From assembly GCF_004362015.1 (NCBI RefSeq), contig NZ_SNWW01000002.1, positions 186,001 to 250,000 on the forward strand: a stretch of 64,000 nt of DNA, written 5' to 3'. This stretch comes from Flavobacterium chryseum (GTDB lineage: Bacteria > Bacteroidota > Bacteroidia > Flavobacteriales > Flavobacteriaceae). The position numbers and the translations under genes are program-made. The notes below the pieces were generated by a model, which saw only the letters and a program-made list of their open reading frames with translations, was not told where the DNA came from and did not search any database. This document shows, piece by piece, positions 44,388 through 54,057 of this stretch; within the stretch, counting starts at the first letter, position 1; each line of letters begins with the position of its first letter.

Positions 44388-45005
44388 TTAAGAAAATTGC
44401 AAAACACCTGAAGATAGTAGTACAATATAGGATAAATTACCTTTCCATTCTTTGCGAAGGCTTAATAATCCGCGGTATAATAAATTATTGGCTGACTGAT
44501 AATTAACATCAAGCAACTCTGCAATTTGTTCTACAGCTAATCCTTGATGATATCTAAGATACAAAGCTTCTTTTTGACGCGGAGGCAAATCGTTCAGCAA
44601 TTTATTTAGATATAAAACACGTTCTGCGGTTACTTCATCTTCTACTAATTCATTTTCGATAGAAAAATCAAAAAGAAACTCTATTGCTTCAGTTGAAGTG
44701 GTTTTACGAAATATATGATCTCTTTGAAATAAACGTGCAATTCTTTTTCTTACACTTGATAACAAATATGCTTTTACAATAACACTTTCCTGCAATGAAT
44801 TTCTATATACCCAAACATCAGCGAAAACATCCTGTACACAATCTTGAACCTTTTCCTGAAATGGAGAAAGTGAATTTCCGTAACTAATTAAATCCTTGTA
44901 ATATCTTTCAAAAAGTAATGAAAAAGACTTCTCATCACCTGCTTTTAAATTACTCCAAAGAGTATTATCATCTAAAAGTTTGTTGTTTAATATTTGGCTA
45001 TTCAT
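44388..45005 (-). CDS. ECF-type RNA polymerase sigma-70 factor
   Basis: The 205-residue sigma factor has region 2 (FERYYKDLISYGNSL, VQDCVQDVFADVWVYR) and region 4 (LPPRQKEALYLRYHQGLAVEQIAELLDVNYQSANNL). The ATG at 45005 (MNSQILNN) is preferred over an in-frame start at 45074. It should transcribe the susC operon after release by FecR. A possible -7 box TATATTTA with TTG 20 nt upstream lies at 45094-45124. Confidence 0.93.
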   Translation of the reverse strand: MNSQILNNKLLDDNTLWSNLKAGDEKSFSLLFERYYKDLISYGNSLSPFQEKVQDCVQDVFADVWVYRNSLQESVIVKAYLLSSVRKRIARLFQRDHIFRKTTSTEAIEFLFDFSIENELVEDEVTAERVLYLNKLLNDLPPRQKEALYLRYHQGLAVEQIAELLDVNYQSANNLLYRGLLSLRKEWKGNLSYIVLLSSGVLQFS

Positions 45006-45132
45006 ATCTATTTGCGGCGTAGTATATTTAGAAAACAGGCTTAACTTAATACTAAGAGAATAATATTTTAACATTATCTTTTAAGTATGTTTGATAAATA
45101 TATAAAAGCAAATAAATAAAACCAATTTATTT

Positions 45133-45167
45133 ACAAAAAAGAAGCGGTTTCTTAATGAGGAAACCGC
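45133..45167 (-). terminator. Terminator after the interrupted LRR gene
   Basis: A 9-bp stem AGCGGTTTC/GAAACCGCT with a short loop is followed on the leftward strand by TTCTTTTTTG, 105 bp after the stop at 45272. It would separate the LRR gene from the sigma-factor operon. Confidence 0.75.
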
Positions 45168-45271
45168 TCGTAAGTTTGACTCTGTCAGAGATCTTAAATA
45201 AATGTTAAAAAATAATTTATTTTAAGCTATTATTAAAATGTAAGAATTTACCATACAGCATGGATATAAGT

Positions 45272-47728
45272 TTATTCTTTAATAAATTTTGTTCCCGAAA
45301 TTCCTTTGTCAGTTTTAATTTTCAAAATATAGTTTCCAGTTCGTAATTTTGAAACATCAACCTTTGAAGCCTTTCCAGCACTCGGAACTGCAATTATCAA
45401 TTGTCCTAAAATATCATATATTGACATTGACCGGATCTCAATTTGATTATTAGAAGAAATATTTAAATCATTTTTTGCCGGATTTGGATAAACATTAAAA
45501 TAATTAGAAAATTCAAAATCCTGAGTTCCTAAAGTTTTAAAAGTAGAAGTTGCTTTATTCGTTAAAATTGGAAAGTTATAATCAAAATAAATATTAGCTT
45601 CATTCGTAAACGCATCACCTATTGATAAGGTTGGTAAAGTTTTGATTTTAAAAGCTATATAACCATCATTATTAGCATCATCAAATGGAAGGTTTATCTT
45701 TTCGAAGATAAATTCTACTTTATTTCCCTGGGAAATTTTCGTTGTATAAGAATGGCTTGCACTAGTTGGCACTAAAGTTGAAATATCAAATTTTGATAAA
45801 TCGATCATATCTTTTACCACAATATTTTCAGCCTTATACGTTCCTGTATTTTCGAATCGAATTAAATAATGCACATATTCCCCAATTAATTCTGGTGTAA
45901 TAACATCACCTTCTAAACACGTTTTGTCATTTGGATCATAAGAGCCAACAACTGTTTGACGCAAAGCAAAAGAGTTATCAACTGGTTTTTCATCATTAAC
46001 AAGTGGAAGGATTAGAGCGTTAAAACTTAATCTGTCATTAATATTAACTGCAGGAGTTTCCATTGGAGAATTGACATTTAGAGTAATTAAAATCTCTCTG
46101 CTTTCAAAAGGTTCTAAGTTCTCATAATTCCAAATCAACTTATTCGTTACCTGACTTGAAATATAAGGTACAGCAGATATAAAATCTAAAACAGCATCAT
46201 TAAAGTCAAGCGAAACTGAACCAGATTTTAGCTGATTTCCTTTATTTTATAAACTATTTTATAAGTAGCATCAAAACCTGGCCTAGCAGGAATAACCGAA
46301 AAAAAAGTAACTTCTAAGTCTTGATGAGAGCCGTTTGGCGTTACACAAAAATTTTGAATAAAAGGGCTTGCTTCTGCTGGAAAGGTTACTGAAATTGATT
46401 CTGGATAAACTTTAAAATAGGTATTATTCTCTAAAGATGGTTCAATTTTATAAGCACCATCGCCAACAAGTAAACTGTAATTACCAGACTTATCTGAAAT
46501 TATACTATTATTTGAAATTCCATCAGTGATATTGAATTTTAAATTCGTAAAAGCTTTATCATTTTCGCTACACCATCTTTATCAATATCAATTTTTGTAG
46601 CTCCTTTAATGGTAGAATAAACTCCTCCAGGACCAAATGTGCAATAAGAATTTAACGATATATTTGTATAATTGTAATATTTAAGATATTTTTCAATTTG
46701 TGAATCTTTGATGTCATCATTACAAATATATTTTAAACTCCTTCAATATCAATACCTTCGTTTTTTCCGTTTTTTAAAAAAATAGTCGTCAAATTTTTAT
46801 TATTCTTACATTCAGCACTGCTAATGTTAATAAATTTCGACAAATCGATTGTAGTCAGATTATTGTCTGATAAACGGATAAATTCAATATTACTAAAATC
46901 ATCTACATTGAAAGATGTTAATTTATTTTTCCCTAAACTAGCATTACGTATATTTTTTGGAGTTGTTAAATCTATAAATGTCAGATTGTTTTCATCAGCC
47001 CATAAATCAGATAATTTAGGACAATTTGAAAGATCAAGATTATTTAATTCGTTATTTTGTATCCATAATCTGGTAAGGTTATTACAATCTTTTAAATTGA
47101 TTATATTTTCAATTTTACTATCATTACAAATTAAATCTTCCAATTTTGTTAGTCCGGACACATCTAATTTTTTTAGATTATTATAACCACAATCAATATA
47201 TTTTAAGCTTTCCAATCCCGATAAATCTAGATTTTCTAATAAATTTCGGTCTAAATGCAGATGATGAAGTTTAGATAGACCTACAACATTTACTGAAACA
47301 AGTTGAGTTTGGGTACAAACTAAAGTTTCCAAATTTCTGAGAGCTGAAAAATCTAAAGAATTAACAGAAATACCGCTACAATTTAAGTATGTTAACTCCT
47401 TTAAAGAGTTGACATTAAAAGAAGTTAAATAATTACCCCAACAAATAAAAGTTTTTAAATTGGTGAAGTTTTCAACTCCACTAATATCAGTCAAATAATA
47501 AGATGATATATTTAACTCACTTACTTTAAGAGCTTCTGATATTTGTATTTCTTTATCTCCATTTTCATCAATTTTAATTGAATTACCCTTAGAATCTTTT
47601 GCAATGCTACTACTTGTATCTGAATATAATAATACCTCAAGAAATCTTGAAGATTTAAATTCAATAACTTGTGCATTTCCAGTAATCAATAAAAAAAATG
47701 TAAATAATAAAAAGTAGTTTTTCTTCAT
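45272..47728 (-). pseudogene. Leucine-rich-repeat T9SS cargo gene with three frameshifts
   Basis: The sequence codes for a protein paralogous to 51044-53362: signal peptide (MKKNYFLLFTFFLLITGNAQ), leucine-rich repeats, a conserved middle domain and a type A T9SS sorting domain (VYPNPAKNDLNIS to GTKFIKE). Three single-base losses break it: near 46735-46737, 46562-46565 and 46245-46248, each in an A/T homopolymer. Restoring one base at each gives continuous similarity with no other stop. Between these points the reading is intact, so the lesions are recent or are sequencing errors. The first part ends after KNEGIDIEGV. Confidence 0.8.
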
Positions 47729-47837
47729 AATATGTTTTTGAAGAAGTAAATATAGGGTTTTAAGTAACATCGTAATTCTTACCAAAATATTTTATCAAGA
47801 TTTTATTAGAAACCTCAAATGTGTTCATTTGGTTAAT

Positions 47838-47845
47838 TATATTTG
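47838..47845 (+). promoter_or_regulatory. -7 box of the choice-of-anchor-L gene
   Basis: TATATTTG fits TAnnTTTG and lies 31 bp before the ATG at 47877. No clear -33 TTG is found. Confidence 0.45.
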
Positions 47846-47876
47846 CTTCTATATTCTGATTTCCATAAAATTATAA

Positions 47877-50800
47877 ATGAAAAAAACACTTTTTGTGCTT
47901 CTAATAGTATTAACTGCAAACTTTGCTAAAGCGCAGTTAGTTATTGACAATTCAACCTTAACTCCACAGCAATTAGCTCAAAATGTATTACTTGGACAAG
48001 GAATCAATATTTCAAATATTAAATTTAATGGTTCAGCTTCAAATACAATAAGTGATCAAATTGCAGTATTTGATAACGGCGCAGCAACAAATGTTGGTAT
48101 AAATAAAGGTTTGATTTTAAGTACCGGAAATGCAATTATAGCTAAAGGACCAAATGATAGTACACTAGCCACACTCCCAACATCAAGTCCTTTTCAAGGA
48201 GATGCAGATTTATCTATTTTAACTAATAATCAGCCAATCAAGAATGTAGCTATTCTTGAATTTGATTTTGTTCCTGTTGGAAATAAATTGACTTTTAATT
48301 TTGTTTTTGCGTCTGATGAATATCCTGAATATGTAAATGATTTATATAATGACAATTTTGGTTTCTTTATAAGTGGACCGGGAATAACAGGACCGTATAC
48401 AGGAAATGCTAAAAATATAACTTTAATTCCAAATACTTCATTCCCTGTCTCAATTAATAATCTAAATAATGGTATAACCAATGCTGGACCATGCGAATAT
48501 TGTCAGTATTATGTAAATAATAAAAATGGAGCTACAATTCAATATGATGGTTTTACAAAAGTTATACAAGCAAGCGCTGCTGTAGAATGTGGAAAAACGT
48601 ACCATATAAAACTTGCAATTGCAAATGTATCTGATAACAATTATGATTCGGCTGTTTTTATTGAAGGTGCCAGTTTTAGTTCATCGGGGATTAATTTAGG
48701 AGAAGATTTGCAAATTTGTTCCACATCAAATTATACTTTAAAAACAGGATTAGATCCTTCGGTAACTCATGAGTGGACATTTAATGGAGTAGTAATTCCA
48801 TTTCAAACAGGTCCTGAAATTACAGTAGATCGATCCGGAACTTATGGTGTGAAAGCAAGTCCAATAGGAATTGGTTGTCCCGTTTCTGATGAAATAAAAA
48901 TACAATTTACTACTATTGCACAACCTTATATTTACTGCGGAACAAAAACATCAAACTCGATTACTTTTGATTGGTTAGCTTTAGGAAACGCAGGGTTTTC
49001 TGTAGCATATAAAATTGGAACTAATCCTATTGTAAATATTGGATTTCTTGGAAAAGTATATTCCTATACTGTTCAAAATGTTCCTCCAGGTGAAACCGTT
49101 ACAATTACTGTTACTCCAACAGGAACACCAGCGGAATGTTTTGGTCCAAACTCGATTTCCTGCACACTCGATACATGTATAATTAATCCAACAATAATTC
49201 ACAGTCAAGTTCCAACGTCCCAACAAACTTGTGCAAATACAATTATTTCTGATATGAGTTATACGATTGGCGGCGGAGCGACTGGTGCATCTATAACTTC
49301 TGGAAGTCTGCCAAGTGGCGTAACAGGAACTTTAACTGGAAATGTATTTACAATTAGCGGAACTGCAGTTTCATCTGGAAATTATAATTTCATTATTACT
49401 ACATCTGGAGGATGCGGTGCAAATGCAACAGCTATTGGTTCTATAAATATACTTGAAAGATCTATTCCGGACTTTACGCCTATTAATGCAATTTGTGAAG
49501 GTGGAAATTTTATGCTTCCATTACAATCAACAAATGGTATAACAGGAACATGGACTCCTGCAATAAACAATTTAGCAACCACTGAGTATACTTTTACACC
49601 TACTTCAGGACAATGCGCAACTACTTCTAAATTAACTGTAATTGTAAATCAAACAATAATTCCAATATTTACTGCTATTGCACCAATTTGCGAAGGAGAA
49701 AATATTGTTCTTCCCTTGCAATCAAATAATGGGATAGCAGGAACTTGGACTCCCGCAATAAATAATCTAAAAACAACAGAGTATACTTTTATTCCCAATT
49801 TAGGACAATGTGCAACTACAACAAAATTAACAGTAAATATAATTCCTAAAATTACCCCAATATTTACGGGAATTGCTCCAATTTGTGAAGGCGAAACAAT
49901 TGTTCTTCCATTACAATCAAATAATGGAATAACAGGAACCTGGACTCCTGCAATTAATAATTTAATTACAACTGAATACACATTTATCCCAAACTCCGGG
50001 CAATGCAGCAATAATGCTAAATTGACCGTGAATGTAAATCAAAAAACAATTCCTATATTTACCCCTATTGTACCAATTTGTGAAGGAGAAAATATTACGC
50101 TTCTATTACAATCAAATAATGGAATTACAGGAACTTGGACTCCTGCAATAAATAACCTTGCTACTACCGAATATACGTTTGTTCCAAATAATGGTCAATG
50201 TGCGGGTTCAACTAAATTAACGGTTACTGTGTATCCTAAACCAGAACCGAAAATCGAAGATGGAAAAATTTGTATTGAAAACGTAACAAATAATCTTATT
50301 CAATCGTATATCTTAAATACACAGCTAAATAATTCATCATACAATTTTGAATGGTTTTTAGAAGGAAATAAAATGCCAAATCAAAATGGTAACACATTAG
50401 AAGCAAAAGAAACAGGCCACTATGCTGTAATTGCAATCGATAAAAACACCAATTGTATTTCAGATATTTCGGAAGCAATAGTTACAAGCACCAAAACTGA
50501 TTCTGGAGAGATAACCATAACACAATCTGAATCCTTTGCTGAAAACTCAACTGTAACGGTCAAAGTCACGAATGCTTCAGGAGCTTTTGAATACCAAATA
50601 GATAATTCAGATTTTCAATTTTCAAATCAATTTACTGATGTAACTTCAGGAAAACATATTATAACTGTTAGAAGTACGAATGGATGCACCAAATTAAATA
50701 AAGAAATCACAGTAATAGGATATCCTAAATTCTTTACCCCAAATGGCGATGGTCATAATGATACCTGGAATATAATTGGTTTTGAAGGAATAGAAAACGA

Positions 50801-50981
50801 TAGAATTTTTATATTTGATCGTTATGGAAAATTGTTAAAACAAATAAATTCTAAAGTTTTAGGATGGGACGGCACATACAACGGACACCAAATGCCTTCA
50901 ACTGATTATTGGTTTAAAATACTCTTTACTGAAAACAAAATTGAAAAAGAATTTAAATCTCATTTTAGCCTGAAAAGATAA
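47877..50981 (+). CDS. Choice-of-anchor-L surface protein with type B T9SS sorting domain
   Basis: The 1034-residue protein has a signal peptide (1-19), a choice-of-anchor-L domain (about 25-272, with FVFASDEYPEYVND), an Ig-like linker, four 65-residue repeats (residues about 530-789) and a gliding-motility-type C-terminal domain (FFTPNGDGHNDTWNI to SHFSLKR). It is therefore exported by type IX secretion and held at the cell surface, probably as an adhesin. It is flanked by two LRR cargo genes on the opposite strand. Confidence 0.92.
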   Translation: MKKTLFVLLIVLTANFAKAQLVIDNSTLTPQQLAQNVLLGQGINISNIKFNGSASNTISDQIAVFDNGAATNVGINKGLILSTGNAIIAKGPNDSTLATLPTSSPFQGDADLSILTNNQPIKNVAILEFDFVPVGNKLTFNFVFASDEYPEYVNDLYNDNFGFFISGPGITGPYTGNAKNITLIPNTSFPVSINNLNNGITNAGPCEYCQYYVNNKNGATIQYDGFTKVIQASAAVECGKTYHIKLAIANVSDNNYDSAVFIEGASFSSSGINLGEDLQICSTSNYTLKTGLDPSVTHEWTFNGVVIPFQTGPEITVDRSGTYGVKASPIGIGCPVSDEIKIQFTTIAQPYIYCGTKTSNSITFDWLALGNAGFSVAYKIGTNPIVNIGFLGKVYSYTVQNVPPGETVTITVTPTGTPAECFGPNSISCTLDTCIINPTIIHSQVPTSQQTCANTIISDMSYTIGGGATGASITSGSLPSGVTGTLTGNVFTISGTAVSSGNYNFIITTSGGCGANATAIGSINILERSIPDFTPINAICEGGNFMLPLQSTNGITGTWTPAINNLATTEYTFTPTSGQCATTSKLTVIVNQTIIPIFTAIAPICEGENIVLPLQSNNGIAGTWTPAINNLKTTEYTFIPNLGQCATTTKLTVNIIPKITPIFTGIAPICEGETIVLPLQSNNGITGTWTPAINNLITTEYTFIPNSGQCSNNAKLTVNVNQKTIPIFTPIVPICEGENITLLLQSNNGITGTWTPAINNLATTEYTFVPNNGQCAGSTKLTVTVYPKPEPKIEDGKICIENVTNNLIQSYILNTQLNNSSYNFEWFLEGNKMPNQNGNTLEAKETGHYAVIAIDKNTNCISDISEAIVTSTKTDSGEITITQSESFAENSTVTVKVTNASGAFEYQIDNSDFQFSNQFTDVTSGKHIITVRSTNGCTKLNKEITVIGYPKFFTPNGDGHNDTWNIIGFEGIENDRIFIFDRYGKLLKQINSKVLGWDGTYNGHQMPSTDYWFKILFTENKIEKEFKSHFSLKR
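49464..50243 (+). repeat. Four tandem 195-bp (65-residue) repeats within the surface protein
   Basis: Units start at 49464, 49659, 49854 and 50049, exactly 195 bp apart. Each codes for a version of the pattern PICEGENIVLPLQSNNG, then TGTWTPAINN, then TTEYTF, then GQC and KLTV. The two Cys per unit are conserved. Confidence 0.95.
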
Positions 50982-50994
50982 AATTATTACACAT

Positions 50995-51029
50995 AAAAAA
51001 AGAGCCTGAAAATTTCAGGCTCTTTTTTT
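50995..51029. terminator. Bidirectional terminator
   Basis: A-run, GAGCCTGAAA/TTTCAGGCTC stem and T-run form a near-perfect palindrome between the convergent ends of the surface protein gene (stop 50981) and the LRR gene (stop 51044). Confidence 0.9.
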
Positions 51030-51043
51030 ATTTAAAACTCCTT

Positions 51044-53362
51044 CTAAACTTTAATAAATTTTGAACTTGAAGTTCCTTTATTAGATTTTATTTTTATGAA
51101 ATAATTCCCCGTTTTTAATTTTGAAACATCAACTTGATAAACATTTTCAGAATTTGGAACTACAATAACCAATTGTCCTAATACATCATAAATTGCAATT
51201 GATTTAATAGTTATATCATTCTTTATAGAAATGTTTAAAACATTCTGTACCGGATTCGGATAAATAGTGAAATACTTCGAAAACTCAAAATCCTGTGTTC
51301 CTAACGTTTTAAAAGTTGAAGTTGCTTTGTTAGTTAAAATTGGAAAATTATAATCGAAATAAATATTGGCTTCATTTGTAAAAGAATCTCCTGTTGACAA
51401 TGTTGGTAAAGTTTTAATTTTAAAAGCGATATATCCGTCATTGTTTGCGTCATTAAATGGAAGATTTATTTTTTCGAAGATAAATTCTACCTTATTTCCT
51501 TCTGAAATTTTAGTGGTATAAGAATGACTTGCGCTTGTTGGAACTAATGTCGAAATATCAAACTTTGATAAATCGATCATATCTTTTACAACAATATTTT
51601 CTGCAGGATAAGTTCCGGTATTTTCGAAACGAATTAAATAATGCACATATTCTCCAATTAATTCCGGCGTTATTACATCGCCTTCTAAACACGTTTTATC
51701 ATTTGGATCATAAGAACCAACGACAGTCTGGCGCAATGCAAAAGAGTTATCAACCGGTTTTTCATCACCTGTTACAGGAGTAATTAAAGCGTTAAAGCTC
51801 AAGCGATCATTTATATTTACAGCAGGAGTTTCCATTGGCGAATTAACATTCAGGGTTACATTAATTTCGCGTGTTTCTAAAGCTTTTAAGTTTGTATAAT
51901 CCCAAACTAATTTATTGGTCGTCTGGCTTGTAATATTTGGAACAGCCGATACATAATCTAAAACAGCATCATTAAAATCAAGAGTAACAGAACCTGATAC
52001 TGTTTTGTTGCCCTTATTTTTATAAACAATTTTATAATTGGCATCAAAGCCTGGCCTTGCCGGAAGAAGTGATAAAATAGTAATTTCTACATCCTGATGT
52101 TCGCCTTTTGGCGTAACGCAAAAATTTTGAGTAAACTGACTTGTTTGTGTTGGGAAAGTTGCCACAAAAGATTCTGGGGAAACTTCATAATAGTTTGGAT
52201 TTTCCAAAATTGGTGTTATGGTATGAGTTCCTTCACCTACGGGAATTGAATAATTACCGGATTCGTCAGAAATTATATTTCCTTTTAGAACTCCATTAGT
52301 AATATCAAAATTTAAATTTGGCAATTTAGTGTCAGAAATATCACAGCCATTATTATCTGAGTCATACTTTTGATTTCCATTTATAGTGTAATATATTCCT
52401 CCGGGATTAAATGAGCAATAAGAGTTAGCTGAGCATTCATTCAATTTATATTCATTGATCATATAATTGACATTAGACATTTCTGGAAGGTTATTACTAA
52501 AATTCTCATCAGCGCAGATAAACTTTAAATCTGGATTATCATTAAACTGCAAATTATTTTCAAAATGTCCGTTTTTAAGAAATAAAGAACTTAATTTGTT
52601 TTTATTACAATTTAAAGTCTCTAGTTTTTTTGAATTTGAAAAATCCAAAGAGGTTATCAGATTATTTTCACAACGAAAATCAACTATATTATAAAGACTT
52701 TTCGTATCAAGATTTGTAATTTTATTATTATTGCAGTAGAAAAAAACTAAATTTGACTGATCGCTGATATTTAAACTAGATAAATTGTTATTTTCTACGT
52801 AAAAAACTTGAAGGTAACTTAAATTGGATACGTTTATACTATTCAAATTATTATGACCACAACTTATTGATCTCACTTTTTTAGCTTTTGAAAAATCAAT
52901 CGTTTCAAATAAATTACCAGAACCTTCAAAAGTTTCTAAATTCTCTAATCCGGTAAAATCAAATTCTTTAAGTTTATTGTAAAGAAATGATAAATGAACC
53001 AGATTTTTTAAATTTTTCAAGTCTACATTTTCAATTAAATTACTACTTAAATTCAATTCTGTAAGATTGATAAAATACTGTATTCCTTCTATAGATGATA
53101 TCTTTCTATCATCATAACAGCTGCTGCAGGGAACACTAATTTTGTATATTTTTTTAGCTTCATCAACTTGAATTTCTCCATCGTGATTAGAGTCAATAAA
53201 AAATTGATTGCCATTTACATCAAAAGCTTGACTAACATTTGTCGGAGTACCGCTTGCAGTCAATAACCACATTTTAAAATTTGGATCTGGAAAATTTATT
53301 ATTTGGGCATTAACAGAAGAAAAAAGACATAAAGCCAGTAATAACAAGTAGTTTTTTATCAT
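51044..53362 (-). CDS. Leucine-rich-repeat protein with type A T9SS sorting domain
   Basis: The intact 772-residue paralogue has a signal peptide (1-19), about ten bacterial leucine-rich repeats (residues 90-290, with NLSSLNISDQSNL-type units), a SdrD-like beta segment, a long conserved domain containing GSYDPNDKTCLEGDVITPE, and a C-terminal T9SS type A domain (IYPNPVQNVLNIS to SKFIKV). It should be secreted and surface-attached. Protein identity with the interrupted copy is near complete through the conserved domain, though DNA differs at many third positions. Confidence 0.93.
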   Translation of the reverse strand: MIKNYLLLLALCLFSSVNAQIINFPDPNFKMWLLTASGTPTNVSQAFDVNGNQFFIDSNHDGEIQVDEAKKIYKISVPCSSCYDDRKISSIEGIQYFINLTELNLSSNLIENVDLKNLKNLVHLSFLYNKLKEFDFTGLENLETFEGSGNLFETIDFSKAKKVRSISCGHNNLNSINVSNLSYLQVFYVENNNLSSLNISDQSNLVFFYCNNNKITNLDTKSLYNIVDFRCENNLITSLDFSNSKKLETLNCNKNKLSSLFLKNGHFENNLQFNDNPDLKFICADENFSNNLPEMSNVNYMINEYKLNECSANSYCSFNPGGIYYTINGNQKYDSDNNGCDISDTKLPNLNFDITNGVLKGNIISDESGNYSIPVGEGTHTITPILENPNYYEVSPESFVATFPTQTSQFTQNFCVTPKGEHQDVEITILSLLPARPGFDANYKIVYKNKGNKTVSGSVTLDFNDAVLDYVSAVPNITSQTTNKLVWDYTNLKALETREINVTLNVNSPMETPAVNINDRLSFNALITPVTGDEKPVDNSFALRQTVVGSYDPNDKTCLEGDVITPELIGEYVHYLIRFENTGTYPAENIVVKDMIDLSKFDISTLVPTSASHSYTTKISEGNKVEFIFEKINLPFNDANNDGYIAFKIKTLPTLSTGDSFTNEANIYFDYNFPILTNKATSTFKTLGTQDFEFSKYFTIYPNPVQNVLNISIKNDITIKSIAIYDVLGQLVIVVPNSENVYQVDVSKLKTGNYFIKIKSNKGTSSSKFIKV

Positions 53363-53425
53363 ATTTTAATTTTGTTTTTAGGCTATAAATATATAAAGTC
53401 AAAAAATCAAAACCTAGTGCTAAAT

Positions 53426-53456
53426 AAAAAAAGCCTTACTAAATGTTAGCAAGACT
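53426..53456 (-). terminator. Terminator after the GIY-YIG-like gene
   Basis: An 11-bp stem with two G-U pairs and a 3-nt loop (53432-53456) is followed on the leftward strand by a U-run, 32 bp after the stop. Confidence 0.65.
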
Positions 53457-53487
53457 TTTAATAATTTGTATTTGAAAGAAGGATTGC

Positions 53488-53916
53488 TTAGAAAGCTACA
53501 TTCCATCTTGGTAATTTTGCATTTTCATCCAAGAAATTTTGCAAAACTTGTCCTTCAACTGCAGTTGGAATTGCTTTTGAATCAGCATTGAAAGTCTCGT
53601 ACCAAACCACTTCAAGAGCCGTGATATTTTCTAATTTCATTTGTGCCGGCCAGGAATACTTTCTTCCTGTTTTTGCGAATTGGTGTCCGTTTACGATTTT
53701 ATCATATAAACCACCATTTTTACTTTTCAATGTTCCGTCGTTTTGAACAGTTCCTGTAGAAGAAACCATAATCAATTCTTTTGCATCACCTTCAACTGCA
53801 TAAACAATAAAAACTCCTGCACCTCCTTCCGGAGCATTGCAAACTTGTTCTAAACTGTCTTCAATAGTAAAAGTAAAACTATTGCTTACTTTAAACTTTT
53901 TTAATTCTTTACTCAT
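53488..53916 (-). CDS. Hypothetical protein with possible degenerate GIY-YIG fold
   Basis: The 142-residue protein (ATG at 53916, MSKELKKF; an in-frame start at 53937 is less likely) has no signal peptide. Residues about 35-85 follow the layout of a GIY-YIG nuclease domain: GVFIVYAV, then ELIMVSSTGTVQNDG, then GGLYDKIVNGHQF. The GIY tyrosines and the YIG motif are altered, so nuclease activity is doubtful. This is inference from pattern only. It precedes nothing else in an operon and follows sucD by 142 bp. Confidence 0.55.
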   Translation of the reverse strand: MSKELKKFKVSNSFTFTIEDSLEQVCNAPEGGAGVFIVYAVEGDAKELIMVSSTGTVQNDGTLKSKNGGLYDKIVNGHQFAKTGRKYSWPAQMKLENITALEVVWYETFNADSKAIPTAVEGQVLQNFLDENAKLPRWNVAF

Positions 53917-53938
53917 ATTTCTTTTGTTTTTCCACAAA

Positions 53939-53962
53939 GGTTCTAAGATTCTAAGAAACTAA
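53939..53962. repeat. 8-nt-period array (GGTTCTAA words)
   Basis: GGTTCTAA, GATTCTAA and GAAACTAA follow each other exactly, the same octamer family as at 4188-4292. Confidence 0.5.
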
Positions 53963-53996
53963 GTGTTTGTTTATATTCCTTACATTTTTTTAATGT

Positions 53997-54028
53997 AAAA
54001 AAGTCTCAACAAAATATTGAGACTTTTT
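53997..54028. terminator. Terminator after sucD
   Basis: AAAAAGTCTCAA pairs with TTGAGACTTTTT around a 7-nt loop, 29 bp after the sucD stop, with U-runs on both strands. Confidence 0.85.
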
Positions 54029-54057
54029 TTGGAATTTTTTATTTTCAATATTGGATA

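Noticed and set aside
46733..47785. Stand-alone LRR gene starting at 47785
   Set aside because: The signal peptide starts at 47728, and the open frame ends at the first of three frameshifts; it is the 5' part of the interrupted gene.
49464..50243. CRISPR-like periodic array
   Set aside because: The 195-bp units are coding, in frame and lack spacers; they are protein repeats.
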